The translations under genes were made by a program, and so were the position numbers. A stretch of 64,000 nt of DNA from NCBI GenBank assembly GCA_020253445.1, contig JADCBP010000005.1:558001-622000 (forward strand), given 5' to 3'. The DNA comes from Methylobacterium sp. (GTDB lineage Bacteria; Pseudomonadota; Alphaproteobacteria; Rhizobiales; Beijerinckiaceae). This document shows, one piece after another, positions 48,069 to 57,494 of the stretch. Every line of letters begins with the position of its first letter. The first letter of the stretch is position 1. The notes under the pieces were generated by a model. The model saw only the letters and a list, made by a program, of their open reading frames with translations, had not been told where the DNA came from and ran no database searches.

Positions 48069-50267
48069 TCAAGGTCCGCTCCGGTTCCCGGAAGCCCGGC
48101 GCCGGCTCCCACGGGCGAATTCCTGGCCCTTGCTTTCCAGCGCCGGGACCGTCCCCGTCACTTCCAGCGCAAAGGCATAGACCCGCGCGACATCATCGAG
48201 CTGGCGATAGCGGCCCGAGGCGCCGTCATGCCCCGCGCCCATATTGGTGCGGAACAGGATGGGCCCGCCGCCTGTCATGGTCGCGCGCAACTTCGCCACG
48301 AATTTTGCCGGTTCCCAATAGGTGACGCGCGGATCGGTGAGGCCACCGACGATGAACATCGGCGGGTATTCCTTCGCCGCGATGTTGTCGTAGGGCGAAT
48401 AGGCCCGCATGGCCTCGAAAGCCTTCACATCCTCGATCGGGTTGCCCCATTCCACCCATTCGGGCGGGGTGAGGGGCAAATTTGGATCAAGGATGGTGTT
48501 GAGGCTGTCGACGAACGGCACTTCGGCCACGATGCCCGCGAAACGATCGCCCGCCATGTTGGCGATGCCGCCCATCAGCATGCCGCCGGCCGAGACACCA
48601 TGCGCCACGAGGCGCCTTGGCGCGACATGGCCCTTCTGCACGAGGAAATCCGCTGCCGCGAGGAAATCCCGGAACGAGTTGATCTTCTTCTCGCGCTTGC
48701 CCTCGCGATACCAGCGGAACCCCTTCTCCATGCCGCCGCGGATATGCGCGATGGCATAGATGAACCCGCGATCGACGAGGCTCAGCCGGTCGGTCTCGAA
48801 ATCGGCATCCATCGCATAGCCATAGGCGCCATAGCCGTAGAGCAGGCAGGGCGCAGAGCCGTTGAGCGGCGTCGAGGCCAGACGCAGGATGGTGATCGGC
48901 ACGGTCTCACCATCCGGGGTCGGCGCATGGGCGCGTTCCACCGTATAGCGCGCGGCATCATGGCCCGACGGCACTTCCTGCCGCTTGAGGATCAACTCTT
49001 CGCCTGAATCCAGATTGTGGTCGAGCGTCACTTCCGGCTCGGCCGGCGAGGAGAAGGTGAGGCGCACGATCGCGCTATCATATTCCGGGCCGATGGCGCC
49101 GGAGATATCGCCGATGACGGCGCGCGGGCGGAACAGCTTCTCGGTGCCGTCGCGCCAGTTCCGCGCATGGATGGCCGGACCATCTTCCCCGAGGGTGGAC
49201 CAGATTAGCCAGTTCTTCAGCACATTCACCGACTGGATCGCGCGGCCCGGCATCTCATCCACCAGAACCTCAGCCTTCTCGGTGTCCGTCTCGCCGACCG
49301 GCAGGGCCAGAATGCGATAATCCTCGGGCTTCCGGCCGTTCTTGTCCGCATGGTTGGTGCGGATGATCAGCCGGCCTTCATGGTGGTCGATCTCGTATTC
49401 GATGCCGGCCTCGCGCGGGAAGACGGGAACCGGCACCTCGCGCGGATCATCCAGATCGAGCAGAAGGACCTCGGTGGTTTCATGGTCGTGGATGTCGATG
49501 AAGGCATAGCGGTCATCCTGCGTGCGATCGAGGCCGACGAACCAGCCGGAATCGGCCTCACGATAGATCTCGGCATCCGCTTCCTGCGGCTCGCCAAGCC
49601 GGTGGCGCATCACGCGATAGGGACGCTGGGAGGCATCCAGCTCGATATAGTAGAAGAAGCGCCCGTCACGCCCCCAGACGATATCGCCGGAGGTGCGCTC
49701 GAGCCGGTCATGGTCAATGCCCGTGCCGAGTTCGCGCACGCGGATGACATAGCTCTCCGACCCGGTGAGATCCGCCGCCCAGGCCATCAGCCTGTGATCG
49801 GGCGAGACGACGATGCCGCCGATATCGAAGTAATCAAGCCCGCGCGCCTCCTTCGGGCCATCGAGCATGATCTGCTCCCGACCGCCTTCCACGGGCTTTC
49901 GGCAGCAAAGCGTATATTGCGCGCCCTTGCGGTAGCGCTCGTAATAGAGGAACGGTCCGTCACGCCAGGGCGGGGCGCTTTCATCCTCCACCATCCGGCC
50001 GCGCATTTCGGCGATCAATTGCTTCTGCAGCGCTTTCATCGGGCGGAAGCCCGCCGCCGCATAACGGTTCTCGGCGCGGAGGTAGCGCGCGATGTCTGCG
50101 GGAACCTTTTCCGGGTCCTCGATCACCGCCTGCCAGTTCTTCGCGCGCAACCAGGCGTAGTCGTCATGCAGCGTTACGCCATGCACCATGCGGCGCGTGG
50201 GCTTGCGGGCCGCGCGCGGCGCGCGGTGATGGGCAAGGGCGGCAAAGGGGGGCATCGGCTTGTTCAT
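48069..50267 (-). CDS. Oligopeptidase B / S9 family peptidase
   Basis: PMPPFAALAHHRAPRAARKPTRRMVHGVTLHDDYAWLRAKNW; catalytic region VAHGVSAGGMLMGGIANM, GAGHDGASGRY; ATG at 50267. Confidence 0.9.
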   Translation of the reverse strand: MNKPMPPFAALAHHRAPRAARKPTRRMVHGVTLHDDYAWLRAKNWQAVIEDPEKVPADIARYLRAENRYAAAGFRPMKALQKQLIAEMRGRMVEDESAPPWRDGPFLYYERYRKGAQYTLCCRKPVEGGREQIMLDGPKEARGLDYFDIGGIVVSPDHRLMAWAADLTGSESYVIRVRELGTGIDHDRLERTSGDIVWGRDGRFFYYIELDASQRPYRVMRHRLGEPQEADAEIYREADSGWFVGLDRTQDDRYAFIDIHDHETTEVLLLDLDDPREVPVPVFPREAGIEYEIDHHEGRLIIRTNHADKNGRKPEDYRILALPVGETDTEKAEVLVDEMPGRAIQSVNVLKNWLIWSTLGEDGPAIHARNWRDGTEKLFRPRAVIGDISGAIGPEYDSAIVRLTFSSPAEPEVTLDHNLDSGEELILKRQEVPSGHDAARYTVERAHAPTPDGETVPITILRLASTPLNGSAPCLLYGYGAYGYAMDADFETDRLSLVDRGFIYAIAHIRGGMEKGFRWYREGKREKKINSFRDFLAAADFLVQKGHVAPRRLVAHGVSAGGMLMGGIANMAGDRFAGIVAEVPFVDSLNTILDPNLPLTPPEWVEWGNPIEDVKAFEAMRAYSPYDNIAAKEYPPMFIVGGLTDPRVTYWEPAKFVAKLRATMTGGGPILFRTNMGAGHDGASGRYRQLDDVARVYAFALEVTGTVPALESKGQEFARGSRRRASGNRSGP

Positions 50268-50317
50268 TCCGTTCGGGCGAAAGCGTTCAGCATGCCGCCC
50301 GATGCCGGAAGAGCCTC

Positions 50318-50719
50318 TCAGCCCTCGTCCTCCAGCGGCTCGAAGCGGAGCGCGTGGCCGTTCATGCAATATCTCAGGCCGGTCGGTCGAGGCCCATCGG
50401 GAAAAACATGTCCGAGATGCCCGTCACACGAGGCGCAGCGGATTTCCGTTCGGCGCATCCCGAAGGAGCGATCCTCGAGCTCGCGCACGGCATCCGGCCC
50501 GATGGTCTGGAAGAAACTCGGCCAGCCGCACCCGGCATCGAATTTCGTGTCGGCCAAGAAGAGCGGGTTCTCGCATGCTGCACAGCGGTAAAGTCCGGCA
50601 CGTTCTTCATAGAGATGAGGACCTGTGCCGGGACGCTCCGTGCCGTGCTCTCTCAAGATATGATATTGTTCGGGCGTGAGAAGGTTGCGCCATTCGGCAT
50701 TGGATCGCTGGACCTTCAT
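50318..50719 (-). CDS. msrB: Peptide-methionine (R)-S-oxide reductase
   Basis: [60 protein letters not shown]. Confidence 0.92.
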   Translation of the reverse strand: MKVQRSNAEWRNLLTPEQYHILREHGTERPGTGPHLYEERAGLYRCAACENPLFLADTKFDAGCGWPSFFQTIGPDAVRELEDRSFGMRRTEIRCASCDGHLGHVFPDGPRPTGLRYCMNGHALRFEPLEDEG

Positions 50720-51106
50720 CAGTATCACTCCGTCTTGGTTCGCCTTGGCGTTGTTCTGGATATGGTTGCAATGCATCAAACGAGCAAGTGGCCGACGATG
50801 CAAAAATGCCATTCTTGCGCCTGAGGCCTGGAATTCGACACAAATTTTTCGATTTCATCACGTGATTCCTATAAATTTCTCAAGATGAACACCTGTTTTA
50901 GTTGCGTGACAGCATTTTCTCACGTATCTGCTGATTTCCATGGGTATGCGATTCACGATGCGTGTTCGATTTTCGTGATATCCCTCCCCAATTGCTTGAT
51001 GTGGCGCCTTGTTTTTCTGCGGCAATGCAAGGAGAACACCCCGAAGGCTGTCGCATAATGCGCTGGCGGAAAGAGCCGCCAGACAAAAACCGAGGAAGGA
51101 AAGAGA

Positions 51107-51517
51107 GTGATGTTGGACAACAACGAATTGATCGAGCTGGCGGCCGAAATAGTCTCCGCCTATGTCAGCAACAATTCGGTCCCGGCCGCGGATCTGCCCG
51201 CGCTGATCAACGACGTCTACAACGCGCTGACGAAGGTCGGCACTGTTCCGGCAGAAATCGTGGTTGAGCCCGCAAAGCCGGCCGTTTCCCCCAAGAAGTC
51301 CGTATTTCCCGACTACATCATCTGTCTCGAAGACGGCAAGAAGTTCAAGTCACTCAAGCGGCATCTGCGCACGCAGTACAACATGTCTCCCGAACAATAT
51401 CGCGAGAAATGGGGCCTCGCCGCCGAGTATCCGATGGTCGCGCCGAACTATGCCGCGGCCCGTTCGCGCCTAGCAAAGGAAATGGGCCTGGGACAGAAGC
51501 GCAAGCGGGGTCGCTGA
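51107..51517 (+). CDS. MucR/Ros family transcriptional regulator
   Basis: [59 protein letters not shown] is the MucR zinc-finger domain. Start is GTG 51107 or ATG 51110. Confidence 0.93.
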   Translation: MMLDNNELIELAAEIVSAYVSNNSVPAADLPALINDVYNALTKVGTVPAEIVVEPAKPAVSPKKSVFPDYIICLEDGKKFKSLKRHLRTQYNMSPEQYREKWGLAAEYPMVAPNYAAARSRLAKEMGLGQKRKRGR

Positions 51518-51537
51518 TTGGCTCGCCCCATCCATGA

Positions 51538-51567
51538 AAAGGCGCCCTCGCGGCGTCTTTTTTTTGT
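51538..51567 (+). terminator. Rho-independent terminator downstream of mucR-like gene
   Basis: AGGCGCC-CTCGC-GGCGTCT followed by a long T-run (TTTTTTT). Confidence 0.75.
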
Positions 51568-51812
51568 GTGCCCTCACCGCTGCCCGACGCCCATGCGCGC
51601 GGAATCCTGCTCCCGAATGCGTCAAAGGCAGTGCAATAAAGTAAGAATATAATCATATTAAAAGACCAAATTGCGGGGATTTTCGGAATAAATTCTTATA
51701 AAAATGCGATTTTCCAGTTTACCGATCCTTAGCTTCTTCCTAACTTTCGCCATGAGGTGCGGCGGGCCGTTTCAGTCCTGAGCATCTGGGGCCGGGTTCG
51801 GGAGAAGGCGGG

Positions 51813-52268
51813 ATGGTTCGGCAGCAGAAGCAGTACTTTCCGGTGACGGAACCGGTCACAATCACCCTTGCTCGGCGTTCGCGCGGCAGACCTCGAAAGG
51901 TGCCGCCCCCGCGCCGCTTTTCCGCGATCGAGTTGCAAGCGCGGCTTGGGCCGCGTCTTGCCGAAGCAGTTGCCGCCAACTGGCAGGGCTGTTCGTTGCG
52001 GGAATTGCGCGCTGGAACCCGTTCTGCGGCTCACGTCGCCGAAGCCCGCCAGGTGGGAATGTATCTTGCCCACACGCTGTTTCATCTGTCGATGACCCGG
52101 ACCGGCGCTGTGTTCGGGCGGGATCGCACCACGGTGCGGCATGCCTGCCAACTGATCGAGGATCAGCGCGATCGCCCCTTGCTCGATGAGCCTCTTCTGA
52201 TGCTTGAGGCCGCGCTCGCCCGCTGGGCCGCGGATTTTGCCCGCGTGCTGACGGAGGACGAACCATGA
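51813..52268 (+). CDS. Protein with DnaA domain-IV-like helix-turn-helix
   Basis: GMYLAHTLFHLSMTRTGAVFGRDRTTVRHACQLIEDQRD resembles the DnaA C-terminal signature. Confidence 0.8.
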   Translation: MVRQQKQYFPVTEPVTITLARRSRGRPRKVPPPRRFSAIELQARLGPRLAEAVAANWQGCSLRELRAGTRSAAHVAEARQVGMYLAHTLFHLSMTRTGAVFGRDRTTVRHACQLIEDQRDRPLLDEPLLMLEAALARWAADFARVLTEDEP

Positions 52269-53098
52269 GGCCCGCCTCGGAAGCCAAGGCTGGCGCGAAG
52301 GGGCGGGACGAGGATCGCCTGCTGGTCCTGCTCGCGGAGCCGGGTGCCCATGCGCGGCGCGATGAGGGGATCGTGCAGGTGGTCGTGTCGCGGAAGGGTG
52401 TCCCGCTGGTGCGCGGGCGCTTTCCCATGGCAGCGCTCGCGCCGCTGCTCTCGTCCGGCGCCGTGCGCTGCGACCAGGTGGCGGGATTGCCCCGCTATCA
52501 GCTCACGGCCGAAGGGCGCGCCGCCGCCTTTCGCCGCCAATCGGGCGAGGATGCCTTCGGCGACCAGCATCGCCTGCTGGAACAAGGGGCAGGCCCGGAA
52601 GGCGTGCCGGTGAAGCGCAACCTCCGGGAAGACCCCCTGGCTCTCCTCGCCCGGCAGCAGATCGGAAGCTTCGCGGTCGATGAAGCGAGCCACGAGGCCG
52701 GCGAGCGCCTGCGCCGCGACATTGAGATGGCCTGCCTGCCGCCGAAGGTGACGATCAACTGGGATCGCCTCGTGGTCGACGGTGCCGGGCCTGGTGCCGG
52801 CCTCACGATGACGGAGGCTCAGGCGCAGGCCAGGAAGCGCGTGCAGAAGGCCATGCTCGCGGTCGGGCCGGATTTTTCAGGGCCTCTGATGGATCTTTGC
52901 GGCTTCGGGCGCTCGGTCGGCGAGATCGAGCAGGGGCTCGGCCTGCCGGTGCGCTCGGGCAAGGTCGTGCTTTCGCTCGGTCTCCGGTCGCTGGCCCGCC
53001 ACTATGGCCTCTCGAGCATGGCACAGGGCACGGCCTGCCAGCCCATCCGTCATTGGGGAACGGCTGATTCGCGGCCGGCCTTCCCGAAAACGGCGTGA
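52265..53098 (+). CDS. DUF6456-type protein
   Basis: 277 aa, 4-nt overlap with the DnaA-C-like gene; C-terminal KVTINWDRLVV...AQARKRVQKAMLAVGPDFSGPLMDLCGFGRSVGEIEQGLGLPVRSGKVVLSLGLRSLARHYG. Confidence 0.7.
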   Translation: MRPASEAKAGAKGRDEDRLLVLLAEPGAHARRDEGIVQVVVSRKGVPLVRGRFPMAALAPLLSSGAVRCDQVAGLPRYQLTAEGRAAAFRRQSGEDAFGDQHRLLEQGAGPEGVPVKRNLREDPLALLARQQIGSFAVDEASHEAGERLRRDIEMACLPPKVTINWDRLVVDGAGPGAGLTMTEAQAQARKRVQKAMLAVGPDFSGPLMDLCGFGRSVGEIEQGLGLPVRSGKVVLSLGLRSLARHYGLSSMAQGTACQPIRHWGTADSRPAFPKTA

Positions 53099-53527
53099 TC
53101 AGCCTTTGGCGGCTTCCGCCTTGATGCGCGCGACCATCGAGGCGAGCCCGTTCGCACGCTGCGAAGTGAGGTGATCCTTGAGCCCGATGGTGGCGAAGAA
53201 GCCCGCTGCATCGAGCCCTGCGACTTCCGCCAGGGGGCGTCCATCAAACATGGCCAGCACAAGGGCGACGAGGCCCTTCACGATCAGAGCGTCGCTGTCG
53301 CCCTTGATCGAGAGAGAGCCATCGGCGTTCCGGCTCATGAGCAGCCAGACCTGGCTCGCGCAGCCGGGAACGCGATTGGCATCGGAATAGGCCTCGTTCG
53401 GAAGGGGGGCGAGCCGGCGGCCGAGATCGATCAGGTAGCGATAGCGTTCGTCCCAATCATCGAGGAAATCGAGATCGGTCACGATGCTCCGGAGGCGCGC
53501 ATTGCCGGGGGGAAGGGTGAAGGTCAT
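53099..53527 (-). CDS. sufE: SufE family protein
   Basis: DWDERYRYLIDLGRRLAPLPNEAYSDANRVPGCASQVWL. Confidence 0.92.
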   Translation of the reverse strand: MTFTLPPGNARLRSIVTDLDFLDDWDERYRYLIDLGRRLAPLPNEAYSDANRVPGCASQVWLLMSRNADGSLSIKGDSDALIVKGLVALVLAMFDGRPLAEVAGLDAAGFFATIGLKDHLTSQRANGLASMVARIKAEAAKG

Positions 53528-53594
53528 GGCTGTGGCGCTTCGCTCCGGGCCCATTGGTTCCAGCCCCGCAGATGGGGCGAGCGGATGCGTCGGG

Positions 53595-53936
53595 TCAAGC
53601 CCCGGCAGGCGTGGAGCGGCGGCGCGGCGGCAGCGGCAGATGCGGGGCGGGCTCGCCCGGCGCAGCCGCCTGAAGGCCAGCCGGCGGAGCCGGTCTGACC
53701 GAAGCGGGCGAGGGCAGGCTGCCGGCCGATTTCACCACGCTCCCGGCGGCCTCTGCGCAAGTCTTGCGATGGGTGAGGCAGAAATCGAGCGCCTGCTTCG
53801 CGAGCCCGGCCTGGGCGGAGGGAGGATCACTTCCAGCCAGCGGGCCGGATTCGGGTGCGAGCCCGTTCCCGTTCCTGCCCCCACCGGAGACGAGAGAGAG
53901 CGCCAGCAGGGCCACCACGAGGCGAGTGATCATCAT
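53595..53936 (-). CDS. Small secreted hypothetical protein (DUF5330-like)
   Basis: Hydrophobic leader, ALDFCLTHRKTCAEAAGSVVKSAG, then Pro-rich tail. Confidence 0.55.
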   Translation of the reverse strand: MMITRLVVALLALSLVSGGGRNGNGLAPESGPLAGSDPPSAQAGLAKQALDFCLTHRKTCAEAAGSVVKSAGSLPSPASVRPAPPAGLQAAAPGEPAPHLPLPPRRRSTPAGA

Positions 53937-54262
53937 TCTGCTCCTATCCGTCTTCGGAATAACGGAAGGCCTTGAGACAAGCGTTCGGAAATTGATTCAA
54001 ATTTGATCGATCCTCCGCTTGGGGCGGGAAAGCAGCACCGGAATCGCAAACGCCGAGCGAGTTCGGAAGGTTGTTGTTCACCATAGGAATCGAAAGCCTT
54101 GCCTGCTGCCCTCCAGGAGCCTGATTTGGGCCAGCCGGGGCTTCCGGTTTCACGCGCGTTTAAGAAGCGCCGCGCGAGGTTCCGTCCAGCGGGGCGCTCC
54201 GGCGTCTCCGGATTCCCTTGCCGGAATGGCCGGCCCGGATTGAAAGGTTCGCCAAAGCCACC

Positions 54263-55930
54263 ATGCGAATCGACTGGACCCAGACGCTGCTTGGGCAGGA
54301 TGGCCGGATTGCTGCTGCCGCCCTGCGGAGTGAGAATGCTGAATCGCGCGCCTGGTCGACTGCCCTGGCCGGCCGCATGGCGGGCCTTCTCGGCGCGGTG
54401 GTCTTCCTCGCCCTCGTGGTCGTTTTGGCACCGCTGCGACCTGAACTGGGCTGGCGCGTGGAAAATCTCGTCGCGCTGTCGGGCCTGCTCGTGCTGCAGG
54501 TGGTCGCATTCGCGCTGATGCGGCAAGGCCCCCGCCCGGCCTTGCTGCTGTTCGGCCCGATTTCCGCGGTGCAGATTCTGCTCGTGGCCGGGCTCGGTTC
54601 TCCGGTTGCCGCGCTTCTCTGCGCCATCTTGCTGGCGACGGCGGAATTCTTTGGCCTGCGCCTGCTCTTCCAGGGCCATGGCCGGATCGCGCGCATCCTC
54701 TTCTCCGCTGGTCTGGGTGCCGCGGCTGCCGGGTTGATCCTCGCATCCGCGCATGGGCCGACGGTGCTGATGATGATCGGCATGGCCGTTCCCACGCTGA
54801 CGATGCTGGCGCTGGCACCCACCCGTTCGCCGCTGCTCGACGCGCTGGAACCGGCGCCGCGCAGCATTCCGTTCGGCAAGGAGCCCTTCCGCGAGCACAA
54901 GGGGTTGGTGCTTTGTGTCGATTCGACCGGTCTGCTCGCAAGCGATCTCGAGCGCGCGCGCTTCGGCTGGCTCGCCTCGGCCGTGGAATGGCCTTATCCC
55001 TCGATCATTGACGCGGTGCTGGTCATCGACCGTCCGGCCCTTTTGCAGGCTTTGTCCTGCGCCATTCATCAGGGCGAGGCCACCCCGAAGCTCGCCTTGC
55101 GGCTGCGCCAGGATTCGAGCCAGGGCGGTGGGCGTTTCGTGGAGCGTGAATTGTCGGTCGCGCCGGCGCCGGATCTTCCGGGTCTTGCGCTGGTGGCCCT
55201 GGGGCAGGAGGTCGGGTCACTCCCGAACGCGCCCGAGGCCGAACCGCGCGCGAGCGCCGATCCGTCGCTGGTGCAGCGTGCGATGCATGATGCCGTCGCG
55301 CCGTTCAATGCGAGCCTGGGCTATCTTGAGCTCATCGCCGATCCGAAGCTCGCCCCGCGTGATCTCGCGAGCTATCGCCATTATGCCGAGGAAGCGCGCG
55401 GCGCGATGCTCGAGGCGCATCGCAACACGGCGCTGATGGGCCGCTGGCTGAAGCTGCTCGCCGGGCCAGCCGCCCCGGTGCGCGAGCGGGTGGACGTGGT
55501 GCGCCTCACGCAGGATGCCCTGCGCTTCATCCTCGCGGCTGAAGGTGGCGAGGGGGCGGCGATCCTGCCGGGTGAACCGGACGAGGCGCCTGCGGAGCTG
55601 CCCGGCGATGCCGCGCGTTTTGCGATCGGCGTGATGCTGCGCGGCGCGCTTCAGGATCATCCGGGCGTGGCACTGGAACTGTCCGTCGCCACCATTGGGT
55701 CGGATGTGCAGGTGGTCCTGCGCCGTGGCGATGGGGGCTCGCTCGCCGGTGGCCGCGAGGACGTGTTCCAGATGGCGCTGGAACAGGCCGCGATGGGCGC
55801 CTGCCGCGCTGTGTTCTCGGCCGATGCGGCGCAGCGCCGCGTGAGCTTCCGGGGCGTGGCCACGGTCGGAAAGACTGCGCGCCGCCGGGAACAGCCGCAA
55901 CCTCTCGCATCGGGGAGGCTGGCTTCATGA
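54263..55930 (+). CDS. Membrane-bound histidine-kinase-like protein
   Basis: About 6 TM segments at the N-terminus; H-box-like MHDAVAPFNASLGYLELIADPKL; weak C-terminal ATPase motifs. Confidence 0.65.
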   Translation: MRIDWTQTLLGQDGRIAAAALRSENAESRAWSTALAGRMAGLLGAVVFLALVVVLAPLRPELGWRVENLVALSGLLVLQVVAFALMRQGPRPALLLFGPISAVQILLVAGLGSPVAALLCAILLATAEFFGLRLLFQGHGRIARILFSAGLGAAAAGLILASAHGPTVLMMIGMAVPTLTMLALAPTRSPLLDALEPAPRSIPFGKEPFREHKGLVLCVDSTGLLASDLERARFGWLASAVEWPYPSIIDAVLVIDRPALLQALSCAIHQGEATPKLALRLRQDSSQGGGRFVERELSVAPAPDLPGLALVALGQEVGSLPNAPEAEPRASADPSLVQRAMHDAVAPFNASLGYLELIADPKLAPRDLASYRHYAEEARGAMLEAHRNTALMGRWLKLLAGPAAPVRERVDVVRLTQDALRFILAAEGGEGAAILPGEPDEAPAELPGDAARFAIGVMLRGALQDHPGVALELSVATIGSDVQVVLRRGDGGSLAGGREDVFQMALEQAAMGACRAVFSADAAQRRVSFRGVATVGKTARRREQPQPLASGRLAS

Positions 55931-56757
55931 GTGAACGGGTTTCTTCGGAGCGCAGGATGACACCCCGACGACAGGATGGGCGGATTTCCGTTCCGCCGCG
56001 AAAAGGCAGGCGGCATTCCCTTTTCACCCCCATGCGCCTTGCGGCTGCCGCCGCGACGGTCACCGGTCTCGTGATCGTGCTGAATGCCGTGATGTTCCAG
56101 ACCGAGCGACATCCCGAGCCTTTGTTCCGCCCTGTCGCGAAGACCGATATCTTCGTGCCGCCCCTGCGGCAGGACATGGCCAAGGCGGCGTTCGAGGCCC
56201 GCCCGTCGACGGGTGGCAAGCCCGTTCCGGTCGCGCCGCCGAACGCAGCCCCGGTTCCAGCTGCTGCCATCCCCGCGCCGAAGGCCGGGGAAAGGGCAAA
56301 GGCCGGCGAGACGACCGAAGCGCTGAATTTCGAAATCCAGCGGGAGCTTGCCAAGCGTGGATTCTTCAAGGGCGAGCCCGATGGCAAAGCCGGCCCGCGC
56401 ATGATGCAGGCGATCCGCGATTTCCAGTTCGCGCAGCGCGTCCCTGTCGATGGGCGGCCGAGCGAGGCGCTCCTGAAGGATATCGTCGCCACCCGGACCA
56501 CGATGAAGGATGAGCTTCTCGACCTCGTGAAGCGCGCTTCCGGCGATGAAACCTCTCCCCGCACCGTGAAGGATATCCAGCGCGCGCTGAACAAGGCCGG
56601 CTATGGCCCGCTGACCGAGGATGGCCAGTGGGGGCCGACCACGCGGCAGGCGCTGACGCGATTCGAACAGGATAATCGCCTTCCGGCCAAAGGTGAGCCG
56701 CGCGGCTCGAACCTGCGCATTCTGGCGCAGGTCACCGGCGTGCCAATCGCGCAGTAA
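55927..56757 (+). CDS. Membrane-anchored protein with two peptidoglycan-binding (PG_binding_1-like) repeats
   Basis: FEIQRELAKRGFFKGEPDGKAGPRMMQAIRDFQFAQRVPVDGRPSEALL and VKDIQRALNKAGYGPLTEDGQWGPTTRQALTRFEQDNRLP; one TM. Confidence 0.82.
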   Translation: MSERVSSERRMTPRRQDGRISVPPRKGRRHSLFTPMRLAAAAATVTGLVIVLNAVMFQTERHPEPLFRPVAKTDIFVPPLRQDMAKAAFEARPSTGGKPVPVAPPNAAPVPAAAIPAPKAGERAKAGETTEALNFEIQRELAKRGFFKGEPDGKAGPRMMQAIRDFQFAQRVPVDGRPSEALLKDIVATRTTMKDELLDLVKRASGDETSPRTVKDIQRALNKAGYGPLTEDGQWGPTTRQALTRFEQDNRLPAKGEPRGSNLRILAQVTGVPIAQ

Positions 56758-57098
56758 TGCGGCTCACAAGCGAGTTCTTTGTTTCGGCCACCATCCGCCG
56801 GGCGGAACTCGGCGGTGCCTTCGCGGCTCTGCGCCGACGCGGGAGCGCGCAATCCGGGACGGTCTTCGTGGTGGTCGACCGGCTCGACGGCACCTGCATC
56901 CTGTTCGGTCCGGCGCCGCAATCGCTTTACGAGGGTGGGGACAGTGAACGCGCCTTCACCCGCCTCCACAAGGATGAAGCCGTAGCCAGGGATGAGGTGG
57001 AAGCGCGCCTCGAGAAGGAAATCCGCTTCGACCCCGACATCTGGATTGTCGAAATCGAGGCCCGGGACGGTCAAGCTTTTCTTGACCGTATCCTGTGA
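56757..57098 (+). CDS. DUF1491 family protein
   Basis: MRLTSEFFVSATIRRAELGGAFAALRRRGSAQSGTVFVVVDRL...RFDPDIWIVEIEAR; TAATG overlap with the upstream gene. Confidence 0.85.
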   Translation: MRLTSEFFVSATIRRAELGGAFAALRRRGSAQSGTVFVVVDRLDGTCILFGPAPQSLYEGGDSERAFTRLHKDEAVARDEVEARLEKEIRFDPDIWIVEIEARDGQAFLDRIL

Positions 57099-57251
57099 AA
57101 CGTGGACCGCGCCGCCTCAACCCAGAGTTTTCCTGCTCCGAAACCGGACGATTTTTAGGAGAGGTTTAACACTTCTCACCGAGTTTGGGTTCGACGAGGT
57201 GATTCGGAACTGCAACCTGATCCGACTCGCCTGCCAGAAGGAGCATGGGTC

Positions 57252-57449
57252 ATGGGCGAGATCATTCGCTTGCGGCCCCGACAGGAAGTCCGTTCCCGCC
57301 CGAAATCCGATGCAGAACTCGGCGGTGAGGGTGGAGGCGGAGCGGAGATACTCCTCTTCCTGGGCGTTCGTTACGAGCGCCATGACGGGCCAGACGCGGT
57401 CGCGGCCAAGGGGCACGCGAAACGCGGCAAGAACAGAAAAAGAGCCTGA
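57252..57449 (+). CDS. Small hypothetical protein (65 aa)
   Basis: MGEIIRLRPRQEVRSRPKSDAELGGEGGGGAEILLFLGVRYERH...; preceded by AGAAGGAG. Confidence 0.55.
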   Translation: MGEIIRLRPRQEVRSRPKSDAELGGEGGGGAEILLFLGVRYERHDGPDAVAAKGHAKRGKNRKRA

Positions 57450-57494
57450 CGCGGCGTTTCGCGGCGGGTCAACACATTTGAACGGAGACCGGCG

